A stretch of DNA of 11,497 bases from Clostridiales bacterium (GTDB lineage: Bacteria > Bacillota > Clostridia > Saccharofermentanales > Saccharofermentanaceae), in the NCBI GenBank assembly GCA_017612755.1, contig JAGAFH010000105.1, forward strand, positions 1 to 11,497, in the 5' to 3' direction. The translations under genes and the position numbers were made by a program. The notes beneath the pieces are model-generated. The model saw nothing but the letters and a program-made list of their open reading frames with translations. It did not search any database and was not told the origin of the DNA. This document shows, in pieces, positions 1 through 7,012 of the stretch; the stretch's first letter is position 1, and the number at the start of each line of letters is the position of its first letter.

Positions 1-938
1 ACGATCTTGGAACCCTGATAGCTGAACATATCAAGAGCAAGCTGTGCTCTCTCATTTCCTTCAGATGCTGCCTTGTGAAGGTCTCTGAAGTCAGAGCTTA
101 CACCGGATACACCGAGAACGCCGCTCTTCTTGTTCATGAGAGTATCTACCTCGGAAGCAGTCATGTTCTCACTGTTCATGAGGAAGGGAACGATAGCGGG
201 ATCGATATCACCTGTTCTTGTACCCATGCAGATACCTGCAAGAGGAGTAAGACCCATGGATGTATCTACGCACTTTCCGTCCTTTACAGCTGCAAAGGAA
301 GAACCGTTACCAAGGTGGCATGTAACCATCTTAAGACCCTCTGTGGGAAGGCCCAGGAACTCAGCTGCTCTCTTGGAAACATATCTGTGGGATGTGCCGT
401 GGAAGCCGTATCTTCTGATGGAATACTTCTCGGAAAGCTCATAAGGAAGAGCATATGTGTATGCCTTGGGGGGCATAGTCATGTGGAAAGCTGTATCGAA
501 TACTGCAACCTGGGGTGTACCTGCAGGAAGAACAGCTTCACAAGCCTCGATACCTGTAAGGTTTGCAGGATTGTGGAGAGGGCCAAGAGGGAAGCAGTCC
601 CTGATCACCTTCTTAACGTCGTCGTTTACGATGACGGACTCACTGTAGAACTTACCGCCGTGGAGGACTCTGTGACCTACAGCTGAGATCTCGGATACAT
701 CGGAGATAACTCCAGTCTCGGGATCTGTAAGCTGGGAAAGAACAAGCTTAACAGCAACCTTGTGGTCAGGAAGGACTACATCCTTCTCGATCTCGGCCTT
801 GCCGGTAGGCTTGTAGGAAAGCTTTCCGTCGATGCCGATCCTGTCAGCATTACCCTTTGCAAGTACTTCGTTCTTGTCCATGTCGAAAAGCTGGAACTTG
901 CAGGAAGAACTTCCGCAGTTGATTACTAAGATCTTCAT
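1..938 (-). CDS. ackA: Acetate kinase, C-terminus cut off by the window edge
   Basis: Cytosolic enzyme that converts acetyl phosphate and ADP to acetate and ATP, the energy-yielding last step of acetate fermentation. About 312 of the usual ~400 residues are present. Seen in the translation: the N-terminal signature [12 protein letters not shown] (about residues 7-18), GHRVLHGG (Arg ~90), VAVFDTAFH with the catalytic Asp at ~148, [11 protein letters not shown] (His ~180), CHLGNGSS (His ~208) and [12 protein letters not shown] (Arg ~241). These positions match the known catalytic residues of the family; the C-terminal catalytic Glu lies outside the window. The start is the ATG at 936-938, preceded by AAGGAGTT at good spacing. 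It lies 21 bases after pta with no terminator between, so the two are almost certainly co-transcribed. Small oddity: the first signature carries Cys where Leu or Ile is common. The identification is very secure. Confidence 0.97.
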   Translation of the reverse strand, partial: MKILVINCGSSSCKFQLFDMDKNEVLAKGNADRIGIDGKLSYKPTGKAEIEKDVVLPDHKVAVKLVLSQLTDPETGVISDVSEISAVGHRVLHGGKFYSESVIVNDDVKKVIRDCFPLGPLHNPANLTGIEACEAVLPAGTPQVAVFDTAFHMTMPPKAYTYALPYELSEKYSIRRYGFHGTSHRYVSKRAAEFLGLPTEGLKMVTCHLGNGSSFAAVKDGKCVDTSMGLTPLAGICMGTRTGDIDPAIVPFLMNSENMTASEVDTLMNKKSGVLGVSGVSSDFRDLHKAASEGNERAQLALDMFSYQGSKI

Positions 939-959
939 ATAAATAACTCCTTTTACTTA

Positions 960-2045
960 TTATGCTTCCTGTGCCTGAACTGCCGTGATAGCAACAGTTC
1001 CTACGATATCGTCTGCATAGCAGCCGCGGGAAAGATCGTTGACGGGCATTGCAAGGCCCTGAAGAACGGGACCGTAAGCGTTTGCCTTGGCAAGTCTCTG
1101 GACCAGCTTGTAACCGATATTACCTGCCTCAAGGGAAGGGAATACCAATGTATTGGCATGACCTGCCACCTTGCTGTCGGGAGCCTTGAGCTTACCGACT
1201 TCCTCAACGAGAGCTGCATCCAGCTGAAGCTCTCCGTCTACGATGAGCTCAGGATACTTCTCGTGAGCGATCTTAACAGCATCTGCTACCTTTGTAACGT
1301 CGTCGTGCTTTGCGGATCCCATTGTGGAATAGGAAAGCATTGCAACCTTAGCCTGCTTGCCGGAGAACTGCTCGAAAGAGTCAGCGGAAAGCTTGGCGAT
1401 CTCAGCAAGCTTGGGAGAATCGAAATCTGTATTTACTGCGCAGTCAGCGAAGATGAAAAGGCCGTTCTCGCCCAGATCACAGTCTGGTACTTCCATCATG
1501 AAGAAACCGGAAACAGAAGAAACGCCCTTCTTCATCTTGAGAAGCTGAAGAGCCGGGCGGATAGTATTACCTGTGGAATGGCATGCGCCGGAAACTGCAC
1601 CGTCTGCATCGCCGCACTTGCACATAAGGCATGCATAGTACATGTAGTCAGTCTCCATGAGCTGCTGTGCCTTCTCGGGTGTGATGCCCTTCTTCTTTGC
1701 GCCTTCAACAAGAGCCTCTGTCTCCTCAGCAGAGAGTCCCTTCTTCTCAGCCTTCTTCTTAGCTGCCTCCACCATAGTGTCAACGCCGCGGAGCTCAATG
1801 AACTTATCTATATACTTCTGCTTATTCTCATCGTTAAAGGGATCTACGATCTTTGCGCCGGAGATATCATATCCTGCTCCGTACTTACTGATCTCCTCGG
1901 GTGTTCCGATGATGATGAGATCTGCTATACCTTCCTTAAGGATCTTCTCTGCTGCATCAAATGTTCTCGTATCCATGGATTCGGGAAGTACGATAGTCTT
2001 CTTATCAGCCTTTGCTTTTGCCTTGATTTCATCGATAAAAGCCAT
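960..2045 (-). CDS. pta: Phosphate acetyltransferase with a charged insertion
   Basis: Converts acetyl-CoA and phosphate to acetyl phosphate and CoA, feeding AckA. The family signatures are clear: VLPESMDTR near the N-terminus, DGAVSGACHST with TIRPAL (about residues 148-166), FADCAVN, MLSYSTMGSAK, and the C-terminal run VFPSLEAGNIGYKLVQRLA then GPVLQGLAMPVNDLSRGC. The protein has 361 residues against about 330 for typical stand-alone Pta. The extra length lies around residues 87-130, a Lys/Glu-rich stretch that looks like an internally duplicated helix. Four Cys (139, 142, 144, 155) fall within 17 residues next to the active-site motif. The start is the ATG at 2043-2045, with AAGGAGAAG upstream. 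It is the first gene of the pta-ackA operon, with a near-consensus promoter in front. Codons are strongly biased (ATC, CTT, AAG), as in highly expressed genes. Confidence 0.96.
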   Translation of the reverse strand: MAFIDEIKAKAKADKKTIVLPESMDTRTFDAAEKILKEGIADLIIIGTPEEISKYGAGYDISGAKIVDPFNDENKQKYIDKFIELRGVDTMVEAAKKKAEKKGLSAEETEALVEGAKKKGITPEKAQQLMETDYMYYACLMCKCGDADGAVSGACHSTGNTIRPALQLLKMKKGVSSVSGFFMMEVPDCDLGENGLFIFADCAVNTDFDSPKLAEIAKLSADSFEQFSGKQAKVAMLSYSTMGSAKHDDVTKVADAVKIAHEKYPELIVDGELQLDAALVEEVGKLKAPDSKVAGHANTLVFPSLEAGNIGYKLVQRLAKANAYGPVLQGLAMPVNDLSRGCYADDIVGTVAITAVQAQEA

Positions 2046-2089
2046 ATGTCTTCTCCTTTATATTATTAATAAGTAAAAATCACCAATTC

Positions 2090-2118
2090 AGTATACTCTT
2101 CAGGAGAAAGCTTTTCAA
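2090..2118 (-). promoter_or_regulatory. Sigma-A-type promoter of pta-ackA
   Basis: Read on the minus strand, TTGAAA (2113-2118) is followed by exactly 17 bases and TATACT (2090-2095). Both boxes are five of six to consensus with ideal spacing. Transcription would start near 2083, giving a leader of about 37 bases that contains the pta ribosome site. It begins just past the stop codon of the upstream gene, so pta-ackA has its own promoter but may also receive read-through, since no terminator is visible after that gene. Confidence 0.8.
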
Positions 2119-2125
2119 TTTGAAA

Positions 2126-3361
2126 TCATCTTACGGCGAGACAAACTTCCAGGTTTTCCCTGGCCACGAAATAATACCTGTCATCAAGGGATCTGTAGAC
2201 CATGCTGAGGGCCGGGCTTGATGCATATGTTGCCACCCGGGATCCGATCCTGGAGCAGGCATTTGCATAAAGATCCGTATCATCACAGTAAAAACCGATA
2301 TACATGATATCCACATAGGAATCCACTGCCTCTTCCCCGTCAGTCTGGCCCGTGACCAGGTAATACTCATCGTAAAGGGTACCCAGGTTCATCATGTTAT
2401 TCTTGACCCAGTTGAAGCTGTCCTGGGGAAGGCTGTCCACCTCTGCCAGATTTCTCATGGTGCGGATGGAATCCACCACATTGATGGCAGCGGCCGTATC
2501 CTTGAAATAGATATAGCTGACGGTACCGTCTTCAAGAGTAGTATAGGCATAAGCATAAAGGGGAATATCATCAGCCGCCTTTGCATCAAGGACCAGCTGG
2601 AGATTTCGGTCAAAGCTGCCCTCGGGAAGAAGATCATTCTCCTCCAAAGACCTTATGAGATTAAGCCTTACAGAAGACAGCTCCACCCCCTCAAAGGAAT
2701 AAAGCTCAGTCTCCTCTGTTCCGGCAGGAGATTCCAGGGTCGAATTGCCCAGGCCGTTCTCATCCAGCTCGGTAGTGGAGACAAATCCCGAATCCTGATA
2801 GGAAGCGGCGGAAAGAGTTGAGGATACCACCATCCCGTTCTCATCGAAAAGCCGGGATATCATATCATTTATGTTCTTGTAGTCTTCACTTGTTCCGTAA
2901 GCTGAATAATAAGCAACATAGCCTTCGAGCCAGGCCATCTGCTCGGAAATGCTCTGGTTCTCCACATCGAGCCGGGAGATGACTTCGTTCTTCAATGTCA
3001 CTGCCGAGAACCTGTCGCTGTCCCTGACATATGCCTTCATAAGAAGGGCCTGGTCGCTCAGAAGATAGATGCCGGACTCCTCCTTGGGCTCTGTGGTGAG
3101 CCTTCCTTCGATCATGTAAGTGGAAGGGATAAGGATACCGTCGTCACCCTGCTCCAGCATCAGTTCCTTGATCCTGGACCACAGATAGTCACCGGTGATG
3201 TTATAGTCGGAAGCCGTGTCTTTCCACTCAAAGGAGATGGTCCTGGTGTTAAGGGTGATGGCACCTGCATTCCCGTAGGTCCTGCTGTACCAGATATAAG
3301 CGCCTCCCAGAAGAAGAGCCGCCACAGCGATGATGACTATTGTAGTTATCTTTTTCCGCAT
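2126..3361 (-). CDS. Membrane-anchored extracytoplasmic protein, function unknown
   Basis: The 411-residue product has a basic start (MRKK), one hydrophobic segment at about residues 5-24 and then a long soluble domain, so it is probably an N-terminally anchored or secreted protein. There is no lipobox Cys. The soluble part appears largely helical, with repeated Tyr/Trp/Asp-rich helices (YLLSDQALLMKAYV, SISEQMAWLEGYVAYYSAYG, TAAAINVVDSIRTMRN, LGTLYDEYY). This pattern recalls the alpha/alpha-barrel of glycosidases such as GH8, but I cannot point to catalytic residues, so that is only a guess. The start is the ATG at 3359-3361, with AGGGAAC upstream. It is divergent from tmcAL and ends just before the pta promoter. 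Codon use is less biased than in pta or ackA. It is a real gene by length and start context; its function is not recognised. Confidence 0.85.
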   Translation of the reverse strand: MRKKITTIVIIAVAALLLGGAYIWYSRTYGNAGAITLNTRTISFEWKDTASDYNITGDYLWSRIKELMLEQGDDGILIPSTYMIEGRLTTEPKEESGIYLLSDQALLMKAYVRDSDRFSAVTLKNEVISRLDVENQSISEQMAWLEGYVAYYSAYGTSEDYKNINDMISRLFDENGMVVSSTLSAASYQDSGFVSTTELDENGLGNSTLESPAGTEETELYSFEGVELSSVRLNLIRSLEENDLLPEGSFDRNLQLVLDAKAADDIPLYAYAYTTLEDGTVSYIYFKDTAAAINVVDSIRTMRNLAEVDSLPQDSFNWVKNNMMNLGTLYDEYYLVTGQTDGEEAVDSYVDIMYIGFYCDDTDLYANACSRIGSRVATYASSPALSMVYRSLDDRYYFVARENLEVCLAVR

Positions 3362-3385
3362 CTTTAAGTTCCCTGCATTTTTGAA

Positions 3386-3395
3386 TATAATTATA
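3386..3395. promoter_or_regulatory. Possible overlapping divergent -10 elements
   Basis: The 10-base palindrome TATAATTATA lies in the 63-base gap between the minus-strand anchored protein and tmcAL. It offers a perfect TATAAT on each strand (plus 3386-3391, minus 3390-3395). No good -35 box is found at 16-18 bases on either strand, so assignment rests on position and the -10 match only. Confidence 0.35.
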
Positions 3396-3424
3396 TCCTA
3401 AAGGAAAACAAAGGAAAGGCAAAA

Positions 3425-4645
3425 ATGAGAGTAATAGGCATCGTCACGGAGTTCAATCCCTTCCACAACGGACACGGGGAACTTATTAAAAGAGCCAGAG
3501 AAGAGGTCAAGGACCCAATGGCCGTAGTCATGTCTGTCATGAGCGGTCCATTTGTACAAAGAGGCCTCCCCTCCGTCCTTCCCAAGCACGTAAGAGCAGA
3601 AAGCGCCCTTAAGTGCGGAGCCGATGTAGTGCTGGAGATACCTTTCACTTTTGCCTGCGCCCCCTCGGAGCGTTTTGCCCACGGAGCTGTCGAACTTCTA
3701 TACAGGACAGGGGTCGTAACTGACATCGCTTTCGGCGTGGACTGTAAAGATCCTGATATCCTCTTTGAACTGGCAGAAAAGGAGCCTGACGAAAACATCC
3801 TGAAGGAATGTCTGGCATCGGGCATGAGTTTCCCTGCCGCCAGGAGCGAGGCTCTTACAGCAACTTTTAAAGACATAACGGAAGAAAAGAAAGAGCTCAT
3901 AAAAGACACCTTAAGGCAGCCCAATTCCATCCTGGCCCTGGACTACATAAAAGAGATCAGGAGCCAGAAAGCAGGCTTTAAGATCCACATGATAAAGCGG
4001 ACTCTGGACAGTTCTGCCACCGCCATCAGGGAAGATATCTATTCTCTCGAAAACAAAGACTCTGTATCAGAGGTGGCTGACAAACTTATGGGAAAGATCC
4101 CGGACAAGGCTCTGGCTACATACCTTTCATCACTGGGAGGATACTGCCGTATGGCAGACACGGAAAGCTATATGGGAAGCGTTTGCCGGGAAGTGGAAAG
4201 AACGCCCGATATGTCAGGCTTTGCCTACATGGGAGACGGTCTTGAGGGACATATACGAAATTCCCTGGATTCGGCAAAGAGCAGCGGTTTCAGCTCCGTC
4301 TCGGAAAAACTGGCCACAAAACATTTCACCATGCCCAGGATCTACAGGGCCATGACTTCCCTTCTCATGGGACAGTCAAAGGACTATGTGGAAGAAGAAA
4401 AACATCTTCAATATATTAGGATACTTGGATCTACGAGAGAAGGCAGATACTGCCTTAAGATAATGGGAAAATGCGCCAGGCTTCCCCTGATACACAACTG
4501 CTCTGATGCCCTGGAGCTCTACTCTTCAAACGAAAGGCTCAAAAAGCAGTTCACCATGGATCTTAGGGCCAATAACATCCAGGCCGCTCTTCTTGGACTT
4601 AAGAGGGACTACGAGTGGGAGATCCCTCCTGTCATCTCAAAATAA
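3425..4645 (+). CDS. tmcAL: tRNA(Met) cytidine acetate ligase (TmcAL/YlbM family)
   Basis: TmcAL makes N4-acetylcytidine at wobble position 34 of elongator tRNA-Met. It activates acetate with ATP as acetyl-adenylate, unlike the acetyl-CoA-dependent TmcA of enterobacteria. The 406-residue length fits the family. The N-terminal nucleotidyltransferase fold is clear: IGIVTEFNPFHNGH, with the HxGH-type motif at residues 14-17, then VVMSGPFVQRG-like residues (SVMSGPFVQRG, ~37-47), KHVRAESALKCGADVVLEIP and SERFAHGAVELL. The C-terminal region holds a basic segment (KHFTMPRIYRAMTSLL) of the kind used for tRNA contact. The start is the ATG at 3425, with GGAAAGG just upstream. The last 9 bases overlap the convergent DUF2752 gene. 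The nearby pta-ackA operon supplies its substrate, acetate, which makes the neighbourhood functionally coherent. Confidence 0.93.
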   Translation: MRVIGIVTEFNPFHNGHGELIKRAREEVKDPMAVVMSVMSGPFVQRGLPSVLPKHVRAESALKCGADVVLEIPFTFACAPSERFAHGAVELLYRTGVVTDIAFGVDCKDPDILFELAEKEPDENILKECLASGMSFPAARSEALTATFKDITEEKKELIKDTLRQPNSILALDYIKEIRSQKAGFKIHMIKRTLDSSATAIREDIYSLENKDSVSEVADKLMGKIPDKALATYLSSLGGYCRMADTESYMGSVCREVERTPDMSGFAYMGDGLEGHIRNSLDSAKSSGFSSVSEKLATKHFTMPRIYRAMTSLLMGQSKDYVEEEKHLQYIRILGSTREGRYCLKIMGKCARLPLIHNCSDALELYSSNERLKKQFTMDLRANNIQAALLGLKRDYEWEIPPVISK

Positions 4646-5044
4646 GGAAGGGCAGATATTTCTAAATACTCCGAAGGCGATCAGTGCCACAAGATATATG
4701 ATCCCCGCTACTATATTTATCCCCTCTGCCCACTTACTGACAGTAACCTTCCTTGAGGAAGAATATTCTGCCCAGATAAGTTCCACAATGAGGAAAGGAA
4801 AAGTCATCAGGAGAAATGAGTTAGCCTCATATGCTCCGGCAATATCTCCCTGAGCCAGACGTACGAACAGGGTGGTAATGCCGCACCCGGGACATTTCCA
4901 CCCTGTTATAAGCCTTATTGGACACGGGATACCAAGTCCCGTAAGCCTGACCCAGATAAGATAAGCTGCACCCCCGGCAAGTACCGCAAGATATATGCGG
5001 ATCTTCCCGGAAAGCCTTTTCTTATCCTGATCCTTATCAGCCAT
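4637..5044 (-). CDS. DUF2752 membrane protein (first of two)
   Basis: The 135-residue protein has a short charged N-terminus, a hydrophobic segment at about 17-36, then IPCPIRLITGWKCPGCGITT with the family CPxCG motif at residues 51-55 and a further Cys at 41. Two more membrane segments follow (about 73-92 and 107-128). These are hallmarks of DUF2752, a family of unknown function; the Cys pattern could bind metal or a cofactor, which is inference. Its ATG at 5042-5044 lies inside the end of the upstream zinc-ribbon gene (ATGGCTGA, 8-base overlap). No strong ribosome site is visible, so translation is probably coupled to the upstream gene. The 3' end overlaps tmcAL by 9 bases tail to tail, and no terminator is visible. 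Confidence 0.88.
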   Translation of the reverse strand: MADKDQDKKRLSGKIRIYLAVLAGGAAYLIWVRLTGLGIPCPIRLITGWKCPGCGITTLFVRLAQGDIAGAYEANSFLLMTFPFLIVELIWAEYSSSRKVTVSKWAEGINIVAGIIYLVALIAFGVFRNICPSLF

Positions 5045-5729
5045 TCTTTACTGCTTTATTGATCGTATCCTGCATAAGGGCATAGTTGACGATCGCGAGC
5101 TCGAAGATAGCAAGGATAAGGAAGATGATATTTGAATTTCCATCAGTCTTTCCGTTGATCTTATCAACTCTCTCGCCCATCCTGAAGTTCCAGATAAACA
5201 TATAGATACCACAGGTGATGATACCGAAGATGATTACCAGTACGCCGTCTGTATATTCCTTCTCCCCTGCCAGTTCGTTAAGTTCCTTATTGAGCACATA
5301 GACCCAGTAAAGAGAATAGATACCGCACGTAACGATAGAAAGGATGATGCATAAAACAAGATTTCTCTCAGTTCCTAACCCGGCCCTGGGAGCAGAGTAG
5401 GAAGAACCGGAAGAGTAATCATTATTTACGGGAGCTATGGGAGCGATAGGTGCTGTATCAGCCTTGGGAGCCGTCTCGATCACCTCGATGGGCTCAGCAG
5501 CAGCTTCCTTGACCTCTTCTACAGGCTCAGAAACAGTCTCTTCTACTGTCTCGGAAACTTCCTCCACAGCCTCTTTTACTTCTTCTACCGTCTCAGAAGC
5601 TTCTTCCTTTGCTTCCTCCACAGCCTCTTCTGCCTTCTCTATAACGGCATCAGCCAGGGAAGCTCCGCAGTTGGTACAAAACCTTACGCTGTCTTCGATC
5701 TGTGCGCCGCACTCGGGACATATCTTCAT
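5037..5729 (-). CDS. Zinc-ribbon, Glu-rich linker, DUF4234 membrane protein
   Basis: A 230-residue three-part protein. Residues 1-22 form a zinc ribbon (CPECG...CTNCG; Cys 4, 7, 18, 21). Residues ~29-88 are a Glu/Val/Lys repeat tract (units like VEEVKE and SETVEE), probably a helical or extended stalk, followed by a Pro/Ala/Ser linker. The C-terminal half has three membrane segments matching DUF4234: NLVLCIILSIVTCGIYSLYW, VLVIIFGIITCGIYMFIWNF and IIFLILAIFELAIVNYAL. I place the start at the ATG 5727-5729 because GGAGG (5738-5742) sits 8 bases ahead. An in-frame TTG at 5744 would extend it by five residues but overlaps that ribosome site. It is first in an operon with the DUF2752 gene. Function is unknown; a membrane sensor or scaffold with a cytosolic zinc ribbon is plausible. 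Confidence 0.9.
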   Translation of the reverse strand: MKICPECGAQIEDSVRFCTNCGASLADAVIEKAEEAVEEAKEEASETVEEVKEAVEEVSETVEETVSEPVEEVKEAAAEPIEVIETAPKADTAPIAPIAPVNNDYSSGSSYSAPRAGLGTERNLVLCIILSIVTCGIYSLYWVYVLNKELNELAGEKEYTDGVLVIIFGIITCGIYMFIWNFRMGERVDKINGKTDGNSNIIFLILAIFELAIVNYALMQDTINKAVKNG

Positions 5730-5753
5730 TGTCTTATCCTCCAAAGTTTATTG

Positions 5754-5784
5754 TTTACGAAAGTATGATATCACATTTACGAAA
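5754..5784. repeat. Paired 9-bp direct repeats upstream of the DUF4234 operon
   Basis: TTTACGAAA occurs at 5754-5762 and again at 5776-5784, a period of 22 bases (about two helical turns). Between them lies the dyad TGATATCA. The pair brackets the best -10 candidate for the operon, so it could be a binding site for a regulator on one DNA face. No protein is known for it from this window. Confidence 0.5.
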
Positions 5785-5792
5785 AGTGGTAA
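5765..5792 (-). promoter_or_regulatory. Candidate promoter of the DUF4234-DUF2752 operon
   Basis: On the minus strand, TTACCA (5787-5792) and TATCAT (5765-5770) are separated by 16 bases. The -10 is a good match and the -35 only four of six. It lies between the rpsT terminator and the GGAGG of the zinc-ribbon gene, where a promoter is needed. Confidence 0.45.
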
Positions 5793-5793
5793 C

Positions 5794-5817
5794 AAAAAAC
5801 CGCCGGTGAACGGCGGT
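5794..5817 (-). terminator. Rho-independent terminator of rpsT
   Basis: On the minus strand, a 7-bp GC-rich stem (ACCGCCG / CGGCGGT, 5799-5805 and 5811-5817) with a 5-base loop is followed by a run of six T (the last pairing as the end of the stem). It lies 27 bases past the rpsT stop and before the next operon. Confidence 0.88.
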
Positions 5818-5843
5818 CATAAAGTCTTATTTGTCAGTCGGGA

Positions 5844-6101
5844 TTACTTTTCCTGAGCTGCTGCCTTTGCAAGACGTGACTTTGTTCTTGCTGCTGCATT
5901 CTTGCTGATGTAACCCTTCTGGGCAGCCTTGTCGAGAGTCTTCTGGGCATCCTTCAAAGCTTCTGCCGTATTCTCACCTGAAGCAACGGAAGCTCTGGCC
6001 TTCTTGATCTCAGTACGCATCTGGCTCTTCTTCATCTTATTTGCAGCTGTCTTCTTCTCTGTAACGCTGACACGCTTGATCGCTGACTTAATGTTAGGCA
6101 T
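5844..6101 (-). CDS. rpsT: 30S ribosomal protein bS20
   Basis: An 85-residue, Lys/Ala-rich protein beginning MPNIKSAIKRVSVTEKKTAANK, the standard bS20 start, with the typical three-helix layout ending KNAAARTKSRLAKAAA. It binds 16S rRNA early in 30S assembly. Length matches the family. The start is the ATG at 6099-6101, with a strong GGAGGTG ribosome site. It has its own promoter and terminator, so it is monocistronic. Codon use is highly biased, as expected. Confidence 0.97.
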   Translation of the reverse strand: MPNIKSAIKRVSVTEKKTAANKMKKSQMRTEIKKARASVASGENTAEALKDAQKTLDKAAQKGYISKNAAARTKSRLAKAAAQEK

Positions 6102-6147
6102 CTTATTTTCACCTCCATCGTTCGGATTTCTTTTAATGCACCGAGTG

Positions 6148-6176
6148 ATTTTATCATGTTTGTATTTTCAGCGCAA
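6148..6176 (-). promoter_or_regulatory. Promoter of rpsT
   Basis: On the minus strand, TTGCGC (6171-6176), 17 bases, TAAAAT (6148-6153). It gives a leader of roughly 40 bases ending in the GGAGGTG of rpsT. The preceding methyltransferase gene has no visible terminator, so some read-through is possible. Confidence 0.65.
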
Positions 6177-6183
6177 TAGGAAT

Positions 6184-6903
6184 TTAACCGAAAACACCCT
6201 TTGTAGCCTCATATAAGGCAATACTTGCCGCTATAGGCAGGTTCAGACTGTCTATATTGTCCGTATGTTCGATCCTGACGGGCTGTCCTATCTTCGAGAA
6301 TTCCTCCGGAAGGCCGGTGGCCTCGTTACCGAAGATAAGGGAGCAGGGCTCCTTTATCTCTGTCTTCTGAAGAAGGACACTGCCATCCAGCATGAAGGGG
6401 TAGTAGTTGTTCCCCGGGAACTTTCTGCTATAGTCCTCAAAAGACGGGAAGACTTCGATATTTACCCTGGATACGGCTCCCATGGAGGCTCTGACGGTCT
6501 TGGGGTCGAAATGGTCCACTGCCGGAGGGATCACCGCTATCTGCTTTATGCCGAAGCCGGCGCAGCTCCTGACTATGGTGCCGAAATTCCCTGCATTGGA
6601 AGGATTTACCAGCACCACATGGTTCCCCTCCTCTATCTCCCCTTTTACTTTTCTTATAACACCTATTACAAAGCAGTTCTCCTTCTGGGAGAGGATATTG
6701 AAGGCCTTCTCCTCGGTTGTTACTGGGATACTGTATCTTTTCGTTATGTCCTCTATCTTTCTGATGGTATCCTCAGAGTCGAACTTGGGGTGAAGTATTA
6801 CACCCTCCACCTGTTCCGGGCGGTTTATCAGGAACTCCATAACTACTGTAGCGCCCAGTGCGTAGGTGATGCTGTCTTCCTTTTTGTACCTTGAAACCTT
6901 CAT
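6184..6903 (-). CDS. SpoU/TrmH-family RNA 2'-O-methyltransferase
   Basis: A SAM-dependent, trefoil-knot (SPOUT) RNA methyltransferase. The three family motifs are visible in the 239-residue protein: motif 1 NPSNAGNFGTIVRSC (N100, N103, R112), motif 2 LIFGNEATGL (189-198) and motif 3 IDSLNLPIAASIALYE (217-232). The N-terminal ~90 residues are the small substrate-recognition domain typical of TrmH/RlmB-like proteins. The RNA target (rRNA or tRNA site) cannot be told from sequence. I choose the ATG at 6901-6903, with AGAGGTG 6 bases ahead. A GTG in frame at 6912 would add three residues but overlaps that ribosome site. It lies upstream of rpsT and is divergent from the DUF4870 gene. Confidence 0.9.
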   Translation of the reverse strand: MKVSRYKKEDSITYALGATVVMEFLINRPEQVEGVILHPKFDSEDTIRKIEDITKRYSIPVTTEEKAFNILSQKENCFVIGVIRKVKGEIEEGNHVVLVNPSNAGNFGTIVRSCAGFGIKQIAVIPPAVDHFDPKTVRASMGAVSRVNIEVFPSFEDYSRKFPGNNYYPFMLDGSVLLQKTEIKEPCSLIFGNEATGLPEEFSKIGQPVRIEHTDNIDSLNLPIAASIALYEATKGVFG

Positions 6904-6949
6904 GTAATACACCTCTAATCAAAAGATAATCCGTTTTTTTATAAATATT

Positions 6950-6981
6950 ATGACAAAAAAATCTATATGTGATAATATAAT
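6950..6981 (+). promoter_or_regulatory. Candidate promoter of the DUF4870-like gene
   Basis: ATGACA (6950-6955) is followed after 17 bases by TAATAT (6973-6978), preceded by TG one base upstream (extended -10). A perfect TATAAT overlaps at 6976-6981, but its spacing to that -35 is 20. The region is very A/T-rich, so the exact box is uncertain. Confidence 0.45.
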
Positions 6982-7012
6982 TTATAGTTTATAAAAACGG
7001 AGGGCTTTTTAT

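Noticed and set aside
75..686. Open frame of 203 codons on the plus strand opposite ackA
   Set aside because: It mirrors the ackA frame; the Cys-rich product matches nothing, and acetate kinase on the other strand is certain.
1158..2069. Long open frame (~300 codons) on the plus strand opposite pta
   Set aside because: It is a codon-bias shadow of pta: the product is Cys/Leu-rich without domain logic, and it has no ribosome site.
5437..5856. Ser/Thr-rich plus-strand frame opposite the zinc-ribbon gene
   Set aside because: The Ser/Thr repeats are just the complement of the Glu-rich repeat codons.
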